The notes beneath the pieces were generated by a model. That model searched no databases. It saw only the letters and a list, made by a program, of their open reading frames with translations, and was not told where the DNA came from. A stretch of 64,000 nucleotides of DNA from Luscinia megarhynchos (Eukaryota; Chordata; Aves; Passeriformes; Turdidae): positions 33,826,360 to 33,890,359 of the forward strand of contig JAPFBE010000003.1 in assembly GCA_034336665.1 (NCBI GenBank), in the 5' to 3' direction. This document shows positions 27,125 through 39,072 of the stretch, piece by piece. The translations under genes were made by a program, and so were the position numbers. The number at the start of each line of letters is the position of its first letter. The first letter of the stretch is position 1.

Positions 27125-30100
27125 AAGCAGCATCCCGTGTCATTGTGAGACTGGCAAGACTTCTCAAAGTGTACATAAGGCTTTAGAGAGCACATTTATA
27201 ATTGGCCAGATTTGGGCAATTTTGCACAGTACAAGGCACAGTCCTTATATGCACTCATACCAAATTTTTCTCATACCAGAACATGTCCAAGACACAATTT
27301 TCTCTTTTCCTTTTTTTTTTAATACGATCTAAAGCATATCTTATGCAGCATCATTCTCAGAAGTGGCTGCACCATTTACACTGAACAAGAAAATAAACTC
27401 TCTTGCTAAAACCCTAAAACTGGAAAGCATTGCAGAAGCAAAACCTTTCAGCAGCAGCTCTATGGGATGGGATTTTTCAGATGTATAGTTGAAGTTTGCC
27501 AAACTTTAAATGTCTATTGAGTTCCAAACTGTGCAGCAACATGAGTTTTAGCTGACATCATTTATGTTGTAAACTTCCTGCACTATAAACCCATTCTGAA
27601 TACTACCAGACTCCCAATAGAAACTAAAAAAGCATTTTCAATTGTATTTTGCAAAGTTACTTCAAGTCATGGTATAAAATCAGTGACAGATACTTGCTTA
27701 AGTAAATACTTGGTGAAGATCTATCCACTGATGACATGTTCTTGATTCCCATGTTTGAAACTGTATTTGGCAAAATGCTGCATGTCCTCATCATAACAAA
27801 CTACGTTGCTTCCTTTGTCACAGCAACATGATAGAGTAAGTGAAATCATACAATCAACACATGAATATGTCACTTATAACCATGCTATGCTTCTGTGAGA
27901 GTGAGCTCTGTCACGAAAATGAGATTTCATAGACTTTATGACCTTAGTTTTGGCCAGCAATGCTTTTAAGAAGCTTGAATGATATTCCAGTTCTGATACC
28001 ATAGACCTAGTTTTAGATGGCCATATGTGGACACATAAAAGAAAATATTCAGCTTTTAAAATTTTCTGCATTGTTATAGAAGCTATTCAGATAAAAATAT
28101 TTTTAATTGTTCAGATCAGAACAGTTCTATCTCAAACGAACACAAGTAAAAATAATGTGCAATGTCTCTACCCATCTTAAAAATATTAATATTTGGTATG
28201 TTTCCATTCACTATTATTTATTTTCCTTTTTCAGAGAATTTTATTAAATTATTTTAGCATCTTATTTCTTGACATCAAAAGAATCTGCATTTAATATTTC
28301 ACAGGGACAATTGTCCGTGTGGTTTCATATTATCTTATTGGAAAATCAAAGCTTGTTTTATTTTTCTGCTAATAATCCCCATGGCAAATCCCATATTCAC
28401 ATGGAAACTATTGGTTGAGATGGAAGACTAACTTTTAAGTGAGGATGGAAGAAAAAGACTGTCTCATACCTATGAATGGGCCACCAGAGTGTGCTTTGAA
28501 GATGGGTTGGAGGCAAAACATGCAGTATGTGTGAATGATTACTTGGGAACTTCTTTCATATGACCCCTGGAAAGAAGTGTTGTTTCTAATGGACAAACCT
28601 GATGACAGACCTGGGGCAATGTGACATGTCCATATGATTTATTTGCTATTTTGCCTTTGAATGTGTGGGCAAATGCTCTTTAATGAGTAGCTGTTGTGTA
28701 CGAGAATGTCTTTTTCAAAACATTTGTGCAATGGCTATAGACATTCATTGTGCATGTTCCTTAGAAGCCTCTGATAACCTCTTACTTTAGAAGGGTCCAT
28801 TTTCAAGAAGTAACCTGAGTATATAAGGTCTCAGTGCCTTCTGTGTAAAAAGCAAACCACAATAACCAGTGACAGCTGAACTTTTGGAGATTCAGGCAGG
28901 AGCTGGATGCTTTCTAGTCAGTAGAAAACAGGAAGCCCCAGAAGTTATTCAGCCTGGTGGGTATCTCAGGTGATATGGACTGCACCTTACAGGTATCTGT
29001 TGCTTTCCATGGGGATATCACTTGACAATCTCCTCGACTGGATATGAGGCAACCAGCACTCAGTCAACTCAGCAAGATGGATGTCATGCTTTAGTACCAA
29101 TTTGCTTTTGGAGAGACTGCTAAGGATGTCACACTGTTTGTCTAGAATATTGCTCCTGGACACCAAGGTGAAAGTGCTACCCAACGACCCATCTTACTGC
29201 AGTTCATGGGCAGTTACTGACATTTTTCATTAGATATTAGACAGAATATTTCCTCCCTGTTGAAAAAAGGTGACGTCTGGTGTGACAATTGGAGAACAGG
29301 AATAACATTATGAGCATCTTAGATTGTGCCAGATACCTATGTGTGTGCAATTAAATCCAATCTCTGCATTCAGATACTCACATTTAACTACTTGCAGCTT
29401 GATGCTCAATCTGACCTGCGCTGCTCACCTGGCTGAAAGGAAGAAACTTCCTTTGCCATTTAGTTGTTGATTCTGTGGGGTATGTATCCACTGAAGCACA
29501 CAGCCATCACTGGAAAAAAGATACTACACTAAAAGAAACCTCAGGAAGAGCTCATCCCAGCTCAGTTTAAATGTGTGCTCACATCTGAGTTAATTGTCCT
29601 GAGCCTACATTTATATCAGCAGAGAGAGGAAGGACTTTGGGGTATAATTCACCTGGCCTACTATTTATATTTTCTTTAGGATGAAATTAATAGTGCCCTG
29701 AAAGTGGTGGTTTTTGTGTAGTGGCTGTGAAGAGAATAGAGGGTGAGTGGCTCTGAGGTGATGTCTGCACCAGAGCTGGTGTATCTGGTGTATGAACCAC
29801 ACAGACTGTGGCCACTACCCAGCCAGCAAAGGGCTCTGAAACAAAGCCTGCTGGACAGGGGCATCACTCATCCTGAAAGAGGTGAAGAGAGGCTGTGACA
29901 GCAGCCTGAAGTTGGCTCAGCAAAAAAGCTGGGCTTGCTCTACTTGCCCACCCCTAAATCTCTCCAGGAGGAAGCAGTAGGGTCTAATTCAAGTAAGAGT
30001 TGTTACCTTTTGTCACTTATTCTCTCTCGCCCTTGATTGTGTATGGACTCACCAGTAAGAGCAAGAGAATCCCCATGAATCTTTCTGTAGTTTCCCTCAA

Positions 30101-31980
30101 TCAGATTTCTTTATCTTGTGTCCAGATGATGGCAGTTTCAAATGAGCAGGAAAGCTCACTGCTCATGGTATGGGGTCCTGTGAGACTGATGCATGTCCAT
30201 AAGGGTATTTGAACCTCTCCAAACTTCAGTGTTTAAAGGAAACAAGAATACAGGAATTATCATGCTGAATCAAACAAAAATATTTGCTATTCTGTTCTAC
30301 CATTACCAGTATATACTTTATGTAAAAAAGGTGAAGAAAATCTTCCAAGTAGACTAATGGGGTACTGTTATGGTAGCACTCAGGCTTTAATAGGAATTTA
30401 CAATAGGCAGTGGAAATTTAGTTTATATGCTTTCAATTTTTTAAACTAATCATTCTGTTTTCAGATGCTATGATAATTTCAGTGAGATCTCTTTACTGGA
30501 GACTTTGGAAAAGAAAACAAGTACTAGAGAGTCAGAAATAAAAAACATTCTCCTGGAGTGTGCTATACTCATCTAAATTGTATATGGAATAACAGTAAAA
30601 ACATAGTTCTTTCTTTTTAGAAAGTTAGCAGTAAGGCTACACAAAATGGAGAGCACATTTTCTCTTATTTGTAAACACCTGAAAGATTTTTTTTGGCCTT
30701 ATTTTTTCATTATTTGTCTAGAGAAAACATTATGATGACTTTTGACAGCTTTTCACATATTATATGGCTTGTATATGGTATTTTTGCAGGCAGAAATTGA
30801 AAGAGGATACTCTTGTGTACATGTTCCATTGGACTGTAAACATAAGCAGCATGAAAGTTTTTATCCCTGAAGACTTCATTGTACTTGATGGGATTGTTCT
30901 ACCCTGGAGAATCACCTGTTCTGAATGAAAGTGTCTTGAGTGATTTTACAGGGTTTGGTGGAAGAAATACCGACTGCTTCAAAACATTCTCATTATGTAA
31001 CCAGAGAGAAAAAAAGATCCTATTTTAATAATATTAGAAGTGCAGGTTATTGAATTGATTTTTAAGTAAAAACCTACAGAAATAAAATTACTCCTTTATC
31101 TTCATCAGACACAGTAACTTGATGTGTCAGCTTTTCTGACCAGCCAGGTTGCCTTCAGCTAACACTTTTTATGGACCTCCTCAGTATGATCTGCGTGCTT
31201 ATCTAGCCTATAAGAACCTTTAAGGCTTCTTGCACTTCAAAGTCAATATGCTGAAGGATTAAACTGAACTTCTATTCAAAATAGCAGAGGACATTGTGAT
31301 CATGGTACTTTTCCAAAATACCCAGAGGCAGCTGACTGTATTGTCAGAGTACTACAAGAGCAGAAACACATCTGATCCTAGTAGGATGCATTCTCTACTG
31401 GTGTGTGGTCCAATATCTTATCTGTGTCCTAGAGGACTTATTTTTATTAGATTTGCTAAATCATTTTGCCCCTCAGGCTGACTTTGTTTGCAAAATTTCT
31501 TTTGTGTCTTCAAAGACAGAGCTGCAAACACCAATGTAAATGCTGACAGAATGTGTGAGTGATGTCAGAGCACTAGTATTTCATCTTTAACTCATGTTTC
31601 TTTTAAAGCCGTAAGAACAAAATCACATCAAGAAATCAAAGATTTGTTGTCTACTGTTTGAGAGCTAAGTTTACTACAATGTGTGCTATCCTTTTCTCAC
31701 CTTTTTAGCATCTTTTTCAGTTAATTTTTTCCTCTCTGTAGATGTTGTCTATAATCCTGTGCATTCTTTGCATGGCTTCTGTTATAACAGTTTTCTCTTA
31801 AATACTCCCTGACTAAATGTGATAAACAATAATCCATTATGCTGTTTTTATAACAATGGGTGTTATCAACCACCACCCTCCCCACAGTACTGCTTCTGAC
31901 ACCAGTGCTGATCAAAGAGTGGATGAACCATGCCTTGGGCATTGACATAGAAGTGCCACCCGTGCAAAATAAAATGTGTG
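27125..31980. other. Intergenic, no gene recognised
   Basis: AT-rich with no recognised product. It contains a 20-base imperfect palindrome at 28301-28320. Confidence 0.55.
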
Positions 31981-31984
31981 CCTT

Positions 31985-32114
31985 TAGACAGTGATCTTAA
32001 AAGGTTAGAGAAACAGGGTGATGGCAACTTGAAGTTCAGCAGGAAGAAATGCAAAGTCCTGTACCTGAGGAGCAGCATAGGCTTGGGGATGAACACTGGA
32101 AAGCAGCTTTGCAG
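31985..32114 (+). mobile_element. CR1 LINE ORF2 C-terminal fragment, interrupted by an LTR
   Basis: The plus-strand translation reads RLEKQGDGNLKFSRKKCKVL then YLRSS, then GKQLCREG. This is the CR1 segment usually seen as RLE-WA-RNLMKFN-GKCKVLHLG followed by Q-ESS-AEKDL. The fragment stops where the neighbouring LTR begins. Confidence 0.8.
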
Positions 32115-32700
32115 GGAGGGCAATTTCTTCTGCAATAGGGCTAATTTTCTCCCTAGCAGCTAGTCCAGTGCTGTGTTTTTGATTTAGCATGAGAATAATG
32201 TTGAAAATGCACAAATGCTCTTAATGTTTACCCTAAGTCAAGGACTTTTAAGTTTCCCGTGTTCTGCCAGTGAGCATGTGCATGAGGAGTTGGGAAGAAG
32301 CACAGCCAGGACAGCTGACCAGAGCTGGCCAAAGGGATGTGCCATACCTGGAATTAATATTAACTGGGGGAACTGGCTGGTAGGGACCTCTCACTGTTCT
32401 GGGCTGGTCTGGGCACTGGTCAGTGGGTGCTAAGCAACCCTGCTGTGCATTAATTGTCTTTTATGAGTTTTATTCCTATCTCTGTTTTTGTTGTACTAAT
32501 TTTTTACTATTACTATTATTATTATTATTATTATCATCATCATCATCATTATCATATTTTAAATCAATTACTAATTTTAATTTACCTCAAACTACAGTTA
32601 TTTTTCATTCTCCTCCCCACTCCACCAGGGGGGTGTGGGGTGTAGGTGTTAGTAAATGGCTGCATGGTACCTAGTTCCTGTCTGGAGTTAAGCCACAACA
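32115..32700 (+). mobile_element. Solo LTR of an avian endogenous retrovirus (long type)
   Basis: The segments match a common avian ERV LTR as I recall it, in order. They are GGGCTAATTTTCT near the start, CCAGTGCTGTGTTTTTGATT, TAAGTCAAGGACTTTT, TGTTCTGCCAGTGAG, AGCACAGCCAGGACAGCTGA, GGCCAAAGGGATGTGCCATA, an (ATT)n block, a CTCC/GGGG region, and an end near AGTTAAGCCACAACA. No internal retroviral genes adjoin it. The 5' limit is blurred by divergence. Confidence 0.82.
32507..32553 (+). repeat. (ATT)n passing into (ATC)n microsatellite inside the LTR
   Basis: About 29 bases of TAT/ATT units, then six or seven TCA units. The ATT block occurs at the same place in related LTRs, so it arose from the element and not from the host locus. 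Confidence 0.9.
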
Positions 32701-34552
32701 TTCTCAAACAATATTTGGAATAACATTTGGACTATCACAGCTGATGGAGGATGTCTATAGTGTACTGGTTATAAATTTTCTGGCTCTGTGGTGCAGTTAA
32801 TGTACATGAAGTACAAAATCACAAAAAAAGCCTTATATAATCAAGCTGTCTAGTCATGACTTTCAAAAGTATCCTCCTAGTAGAACTCCTCTTCCTTCTC
32901 TTAAAGGAGTAATTTAATTTTTCTATTAATTTCCCTGTTGCTGTATAATCAACACTGGAACAAAAGGTTACTTAGGTTCTCTGTCTTTCAATTTGTTTGG
33001 CTCCTCAGCTTCAAAGAACCACATCAAAATATCCTGCCACAGAATAAACATCAAATTTTCTTTCTGCATTCAACACATATCAGATTCTGCCAACTGACAA
33101 ACAGAATATGGGGAAATGATGCCAAATTCCTCCTTGACATACAACTGAGCCCATTAATAGTGAAGTAGATTTATGGGTGTGCTGCAAAATATTTTGCATG
33201 GTCTCTTTAAACACCTGTTCACATCAAACCAAAGGTGCTGTGAAAGGCTTTTACATCATTCAATTGTCCAAGCTTTGTCAATGCTGTGCATTTAAATGCT
33301 CCCACTTTTTCCTCATCCCTTGAGTTCACTGCTGAGGACAGTCCTCCCACTGAGTGCCCTGGCAGCAGAAGGAGCACCTCAGCCAGGGTGCTAATGTTGA
33401 AAACAGTTCTGACTTAATTATTTCAACCCAAGATGCAGAACAACTTCATAGTTCTTGTGTAATCAAAAATGAGAGGAAATGCAGACTCTTTTCTGTCTGC
33501 ATCTTTTACCTCTTGTTTTTAATCTACAGCACACTACTTGTGCTACCTGGTTTAGTCTGGGGGATGGTAACCCCTGAGTCTTTTCTGATGTGGAGATTTT
33601 CTCCAGTACCTGGGTGTTTAAATCCTTTGTGCTGTTGATTGTGATCTAACACCTGCTAGTTCTGCAAAATAGCATGCAAGAGACAGGAGATATTTGCACG
33701 AACTGAGATACCATGAGTGATAACTCCAGTATCAGCCATCTGCTAGACCCTTTGTTTACTGCCTTTCTTTGTACTGAAGTTCAAATATTTTGGAATGAAT
33801 GGGGGAGAAATTGCACAAGTATCTTCCCAACTCAGTTTTAGTTTCTTTATAAACAACATCTGCAGAATATGATAGGAAACAAAAACATCTGTTTCCAGTG
33901 GCTTTGCTGTATTCTGCTTTTCTATTGATTCATACACAAACCTGACTCTGGGGTGTTTGGGGCGTTCTCTCCTTGTTTATTATGTAAAAACCCCAGGCAA
34001 ACTCAATACACAAAGGTAACATACTCAAAAGTGGAGCAGGTATTAGTAGGCCCACAGTAAGCCTGAATCAACTTCATAACTTCTGGATGAGGAGTCTTTC
34101 ATATGGAAATTAAAGCTGAGCTACCTAAAGAGAGAGAAGTCCCAAAACACATCCATTTTCTAACGGTAACAGCATTGCTCATGGCAAGATTTACTGTAAA
34201 GCAGAGGTGAACTTTTGTCTGTATTGATTAGTTTCATCTGGTCTGTGATAATTTAATGCATTGGAAATGTGCTTGTTTGCCTAGCAGACCAGTATGCCTG
34301 GTTCTACTGTGATGGTCTGTATTTCTCTTAGATATTGGAGAGATTCTGGGCAATGCCTGTGTAACCTGGAAAGTGGCTGTGGTTTCCCACTGCATCCATG
34401 AATGCATTTAAATTGAGGTAGAATAGCTGAAAATCCATCCTTTAAGAATTTTTGGTGGAAAGCATTGTTGATTGTTATTGTTGACCAAGCACAGCTTTAA
34501 ATAAGCCTCCTTGTGCCTGCAGAATTGAAATTTTCCCTTCATCTTACCAGAG
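32701..34552. other. Intergenic, no gene recognised
   Basis: AT-rich, with no product, RNA or transposon end recognised. Confidence 0.55.
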
Positions 34553-34673
34553 CTCTCCCTCTCCTCTCCCTCTCCCTCTCCCTCTCCTCTCCCTCTCCCT
34601 CTCCCTCTCTCCCTCTCCCTCTCCCTCTCCCTCTCCCTCTCCCTCTCCCTCTCCTCTCCCTCTCCCTCTCTCT
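34553..34673 (+). repeat. (CCCTCT)n pyrimidine array
   Basis: About 120 bases of CCCTCT units with occasional CTCT shortening. It is all pyrimidine on the plus strand. The open frames across it (Ser-Leu-Pro on plus, Arg-Glu-Gly on minus) are by-products of the repeat. Confidence 0.97.
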
Positions 34674-36287
34674 GCTTAGTCTTACAGCTCAAAATTTAAA
34701 GAATTCACAGGGTGTGTAGAAGTCTCACTGCTCTTTTTAATAAGAAGGGCCTCCTATACCCATTAAAAACTGTGGTGCATTTATCTATGCTGTTCCCACC
34801 CTTCTTTGGAAGCTCACAAGCAAAAAACCCACTTTTCCAAACTGGCTGACTCTGAGGGGTAAGAAAATGTGACTCCACATAGCCCAGGGATGCAGATGCC
34901 CACCAAAAAGGGGGTTGATGCTTTTCCCATAAACCTCATCACACTAAAAGAATCACTGGACAAAGCAGAGCTGCTTGTGCCACATACAGCACCAAGGTAA
35001 TACATGTCCCCCTCCATCTTACTATTAGTGACTTTAACCTCCTCCTCAGTTAGGAGATGCACTGATGGCACTTCCTAACTGTTATGGGGATATCTTCTTT
35101 AAGGGGTTGGGCTGCAATGCTTCCTCTTATTTACAAAATTTCCAGGCAGTGCAGAGAGTTAATGCAGAGAGCTCATTCTCTCTGTAGACTCTGCAAGACC
35201 TATTGTCTACAATTTATCAACCCATCTAGCTTTCTTATCAAAAATCTGAAATTGAATATGCTCTTGTCTTTAAGAATCTTCCAGGAACACAGTGATAAAT
35301 GCTGCCTTTTAACAGAAGGCTTTTGTAGGCCAACCTAGGACAGGAAAGCATTTATCAAAAAGGGTGATACTGGGGCATACTGATACAAAGAAAACAGAGG
35401 AAGAAAAACTAATAAAATAGTCATGAGACAGTGGTTTCTTCTCTTTTATTCAATGCAATTATAATGTAAAGCACTTCAGAAATGTGAAGATATTATTTGG
35501 CCCACCTTCTGACAACATTTTAAGCCTGCCTAGATACATATATAGAGAGAAATATCCAGGAGAGGAGTTGTTGTTGTTGTATTTTGTCTCTTGTTGCGCA
35601 ATGCTGCTGTTTTGGCCACTAGATTAGTCAGTGATAGATCTGTACTTAGGTATTCAGTGACAAAAGATCAATTAGGGTCATGTCTTTTTTTCCCACAGAA
35701 AATGATGACTTCTTGCCCTTGATATTTTGACAAGTTTAGGGCTGTGTGGCTTTTTAAAAAAAAATTATATAGTCAAGTCTTTCAAGCATTTAATGGGCAT
35801 GACCCTCCAGTTTCATCTTTGCAGCTTGCATTGTTTTCAGAAAAAGAGAAAAGTAAAATAAACTAGGTTTTGCATGGCTGAGTTCAGTAACTGTAAAAAA
35901 TGTAAACTACCAAAAAACCCAAAAAAACCGCAAAAAACCAAGAATGGTTTTGAAAGCTTTGTTTAAAACACACTAAGAAGATTCTAGGTTTATTGCAAAA
36001 GAAGCAAACATTTTCTGGTCAAAATTAATCATTTGATAGTTGAGCAAAGCATATTTTTAAATAAATTTAAAAGCACTGTTGTTAAAAAAAAGACAAACAA
36101 ACAAACAAGGAATGTAGGAGTTTCAAGATTGGTTTCAGTAAGTTCTGTTACTTGTTTTAGCAAAAACATTATTTCCTACTATTCTTCCTCTCACTGAAAA
36201 TCAGACATGAAAACCAAAACAAACAATAGAGATATTAAATCTATCTATATAAATTGGCCTGGTACTGCTATAGCTAAAATATAAATT
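34674..36287. other. Intergenic, no gene recognised
   Basis: It contains short runs such as (TTG)4 near 35568-35580, poly-A near 35756-35763 and (ACAA)4 near 36092-36108, but no gene. Confidence 0.6.
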
Positions 36288-36526
36288 GGGAGAGGAGAGG
36301 AGAGGAGAGGAGAGGAGAGGAGAGGAGAGAGGAGAGGAGAGGAGAGGAGAGGAGAGAGGAGAGGAGAGGAGGAGGAGAGGAGAGGAGAGGAGAGGAGAGA
36401 GAGGAGAGGAGAGGAGAGGAGAGGAGAGGAGAGGAGAGAGGAGAGGAGAGGGAGAGGAGAGGAGGAGAGGAGAGGAGAGGAGAGGAGAGGAGAGGAGGAG
36501 AGGAGAGGAGAGGAGAGGAGAGGAGG
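36288..36526 (+). repeat. (GGAGA)n purine array
   Basis: About 239 bases of GAGAG/GGAGA pentamers with unit-length slips. It is all purine on the plus strand. The 125-codon frames on both strands (Gly-Glu-Arg on plus, Ser-Pro-Leu on minus) come only from the repeat. Confidence 0.98.
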
Positions 36527-38399
36527 CAAGACCTTTCCTGTTCCTTAAATTGTGTGTTTTATCATTCTGTAGAGACATTCTTGCAGAGTTTCTAAGGAGT
36601 GCAGGGCGTTTTTGGGGTTTTTTTAGGGATAGGGAGAGTGGGAGAGGGGAGCTTTGTTTCTAATGCAAATAATTCCCTATGATTTATTTTATTCTTGGGG
36701 GACACTTTTTCAATAAATATTTGAGGTATGTGGGTGTTTTGATTGTTTTCTTTGAAATATGCTATATACAATATAAGTGTGGTTCCATAGATGCACAAGA
36801 AACTAATTTCTATCTATAAAACACAATAGAAAACTTATATGATTATAACATTTCAGGACAGCTACTTAAACAGAACAATTCAACATGATTTTCTCCTCTT
36901 TTTTTTTCACTATAAAATTTCAGGAAAATGTACTAAAACATTTTGAATTCAGACAGACAAGTGTTTACCCAACAGAAAGTGGTTTAATTGAAGTACCTAG
37001 CTTTATAGGCAAGCATATGATGTGGATTGAAGAGGAAGCAACTATGCAATATATTCTGTGCTTTACTTCCCTCTTTATTCATAGAATTATTACTGAAGCA
37101 GGTTCTTGTGTGTTGTAATTCACTATCACTTCTTTGGTGCTTAGGCAATAATGACAATTTATATAATGTGCAAAGAACTGAGGTGAGATAGTTTCTGCTC
37201 ATCAAATTTTATGGTGCTTGAATTAGCTTAAAATTCAGTGCATTCTTACAGTGCTATTGAAACTTTGCATAGTTACCTTTCACAAAAATTTCCAGAAGTG
37301 TGAAGAGTACAAAAAGCCACCCCAAAACCTGCACACAACACAAAATTGTTTTCAAGATTATGGGACATCTTTTGCTAGCATGTTAATCTTGTTAGTGAAC
37401 AGTCAAATCTGTGGCAATGTCAAAAAAAAAAGCTTGGGAAATGTGGCTGAACTGTCCTTCCAATTAAGTTTCCCACTTACTGCCCAGAAAATGTCTGTAT
37501 TTTCCCTTGTAAAACAAACTGGAACACCTAGGCAAAGATTTGGACACTTTGTTTACTATTCTTGTAAAGATCTGGAATTAAAGTTTTTAAAGCACTGAAT
37601 TAATATCTTTTACTTATCACTGTAATTTTCTGATGCTGCAATTTCCAATTTGCACAATAATTTATAGTGCATAATAAAAGCAGGTGATTGGCAAGGGTTA
37701 GTCAACTGCTAAAGCCATTTAATGACTGATTGATATGCAGGTGAATAACTGTAGCTAATTCAGCATACAACCCCACTACATCTGCTTGGATGATAGACAC
37801 TTTTAACACAAGATTTTTTACAAAATTTGCTTTCAAATAGCACATAAGTGATATGGGGAAACTCAATTTAGTCAATTTTTTTTTCTCAAGTTTGCTTAGT
37901 ATATTGCATTTTAAATTTGGTTTTAAACATACTTTAAAAGAAGGTATGTTTAGAAAACTTTAGAATATTTTTCTAAACTTATGTTTAAACTTGTTAAAAA
38001 AACCCAAAGCCCCCATTTTCTAGACCAAAACAAGAGACTAGTACATGCAATATGAATAAGTCCTAATTTGTGTCTACAGCTGCTGGTTGCACTAAACCCC
38101 AGTTTGAAATAAATGAAACTCGGTTAAATACTGTTCAAAATGAACTTCTGCTTTCTAAAATAAAGGCTGTAAGGTGCTGACTATTCAAAGAGTGTGAGAT
38201 ACAGAGGACATGACTGTCAGAGGAAACACTTGAAGCCCTGCTGTTCTGCAGGAAGCTGCCTACACAGAAGAATGCAGGCTAAAATGTGATTCAACACTCT
38301 GTATCCTCACTCCTCTCCTTGGATGAGGGCCTTATTCCTTCCCTATAAAACCTTTAAGGCGTGCCATGAAATACTAAGTTATGCAATAAAAATCCCTTT
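36527..38399. other. Intergenic, downstream of CRLF2
   Basis: No exon recognised. A homeodomain-type site lies at 37727-37734 inside an AT-rich patch (37610-37770). Confidence 0.55.
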
Positions 38400-38419
38400 A
38401 CATGAGACAGCAAAATCTC

Positions 38420-38425
38420 TTTATT
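38420..38425 (-). terminator. Candidate polyadenylation signal of CRLF2
   Basis: AATAAA on the minus strand, about 375 bases past the stop. It is the first canonical hexamer I find downstream of the stop, and a T-rich run follows within 30-40 bases. Later signals exist (ATTAAA at 37723-37718), so the 3' end could be longer. Confidence 0.4.
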
Positions 38426-38799
38426 TTCTCTCTTCATTTGGGAACAATGGTTCTTTTGCCCTGCTCTACACACTCCATAAGCAGAAGGACTAAATCTCAT
38501 CCCTGCTGACATATATTATGGAAAAGTTCCTGTGCTCTCCTGCCCACAGCAAGAAAACGAGGCTTAGGGATAAACCTCAATTAGAAGAGCAAATCCTAAT
38601 TCTGTAGATCATCAGGAGTTTGTTTCAAACACTTGAGTCTGCCCAAGAGATCCTAACTGCTGGGAAAGTAGAGATTTAAAAACACACAGTGTCTTTCTTG
38701 ATGTGAATCTCATCATGATGACCTTTTCTATTCAATCACTCTCCCCAGCTCATCAGGATTTTTATGGAGTTTCCTAACACCTTCTGCATTATGCAGCTT

Positions 38800-39072
38800 T
38801 TATAACATCACATACATGTCATCATTCATTAAAATATGGAAGCCAGCAAGAGGAGCTGTAGTGTTGGGTGCTGGAATCAGACAGGCAATCTCAGCTGCTT
38901 TGCCATCATTATTTTCAGCTGCTCCTGAAAAAGTGAATCTTTTTTCCAAAGGCCCTTGCTTGTCACTGTTCTTCCCATCTTCTTGCTGGCTTTCTGCCTC
39001 AGTGATGGACTCTGGTTCCTCATATTCTAGTTTGGTTTGCAACACCACATGGTCATTTTTGACTAGCCATTC
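38800..39072 (-). CDS. CRLF2: CRLF2 exon 8, cytoplasmic tail and stop
   Basis: 273 bp, acceptor TTTTTCTAG at 39074-39073; encodes residues 289-378 and a TAA stop at 38802-38800. It begins EWL (human EWI). The middle is acidic and poorly conserved (EYEEPESITEAESQQEDGKN). It closes with GFHILMNDDMYVML, matching GFTFVMNDRSYVAL in human, so the last tyrosine (Tyr375) lies three residues from the end in both proteins. This distal tyrosine is the candidate STAT5-recruiting site. Confidence 0.95.
   Translation of the reverse strand, partial: EWLVKNDHVVLQTKLEYEEPESITEAESQQEDGKNSDKQGPLEKRFTFSGAAENNDGKAAEIACLIPAPNTTAPLAGFHILMNDDMYVML

Noticed and set aside
32507..32553. ATT/ATC microsatellite as an independent locus feature
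   Set aside because: It lies inside the solo LTR at the position where that LTR family carries an ATT block.
34408..34719. Arg-Glu-Gly and Ser-Leu-Pro rich open frames
   Set aside because: These are read-through of the (CCCTCT)n array only.
36201..36663. Long open frames on both strands (125 codons each, Ser-Pro-Leu or Gly-Glu-Arg rich)
   Set aside because: They are produced by the (GGAGA)n array, which lacks stops in these frames; no coding signal remains outside the repeat.
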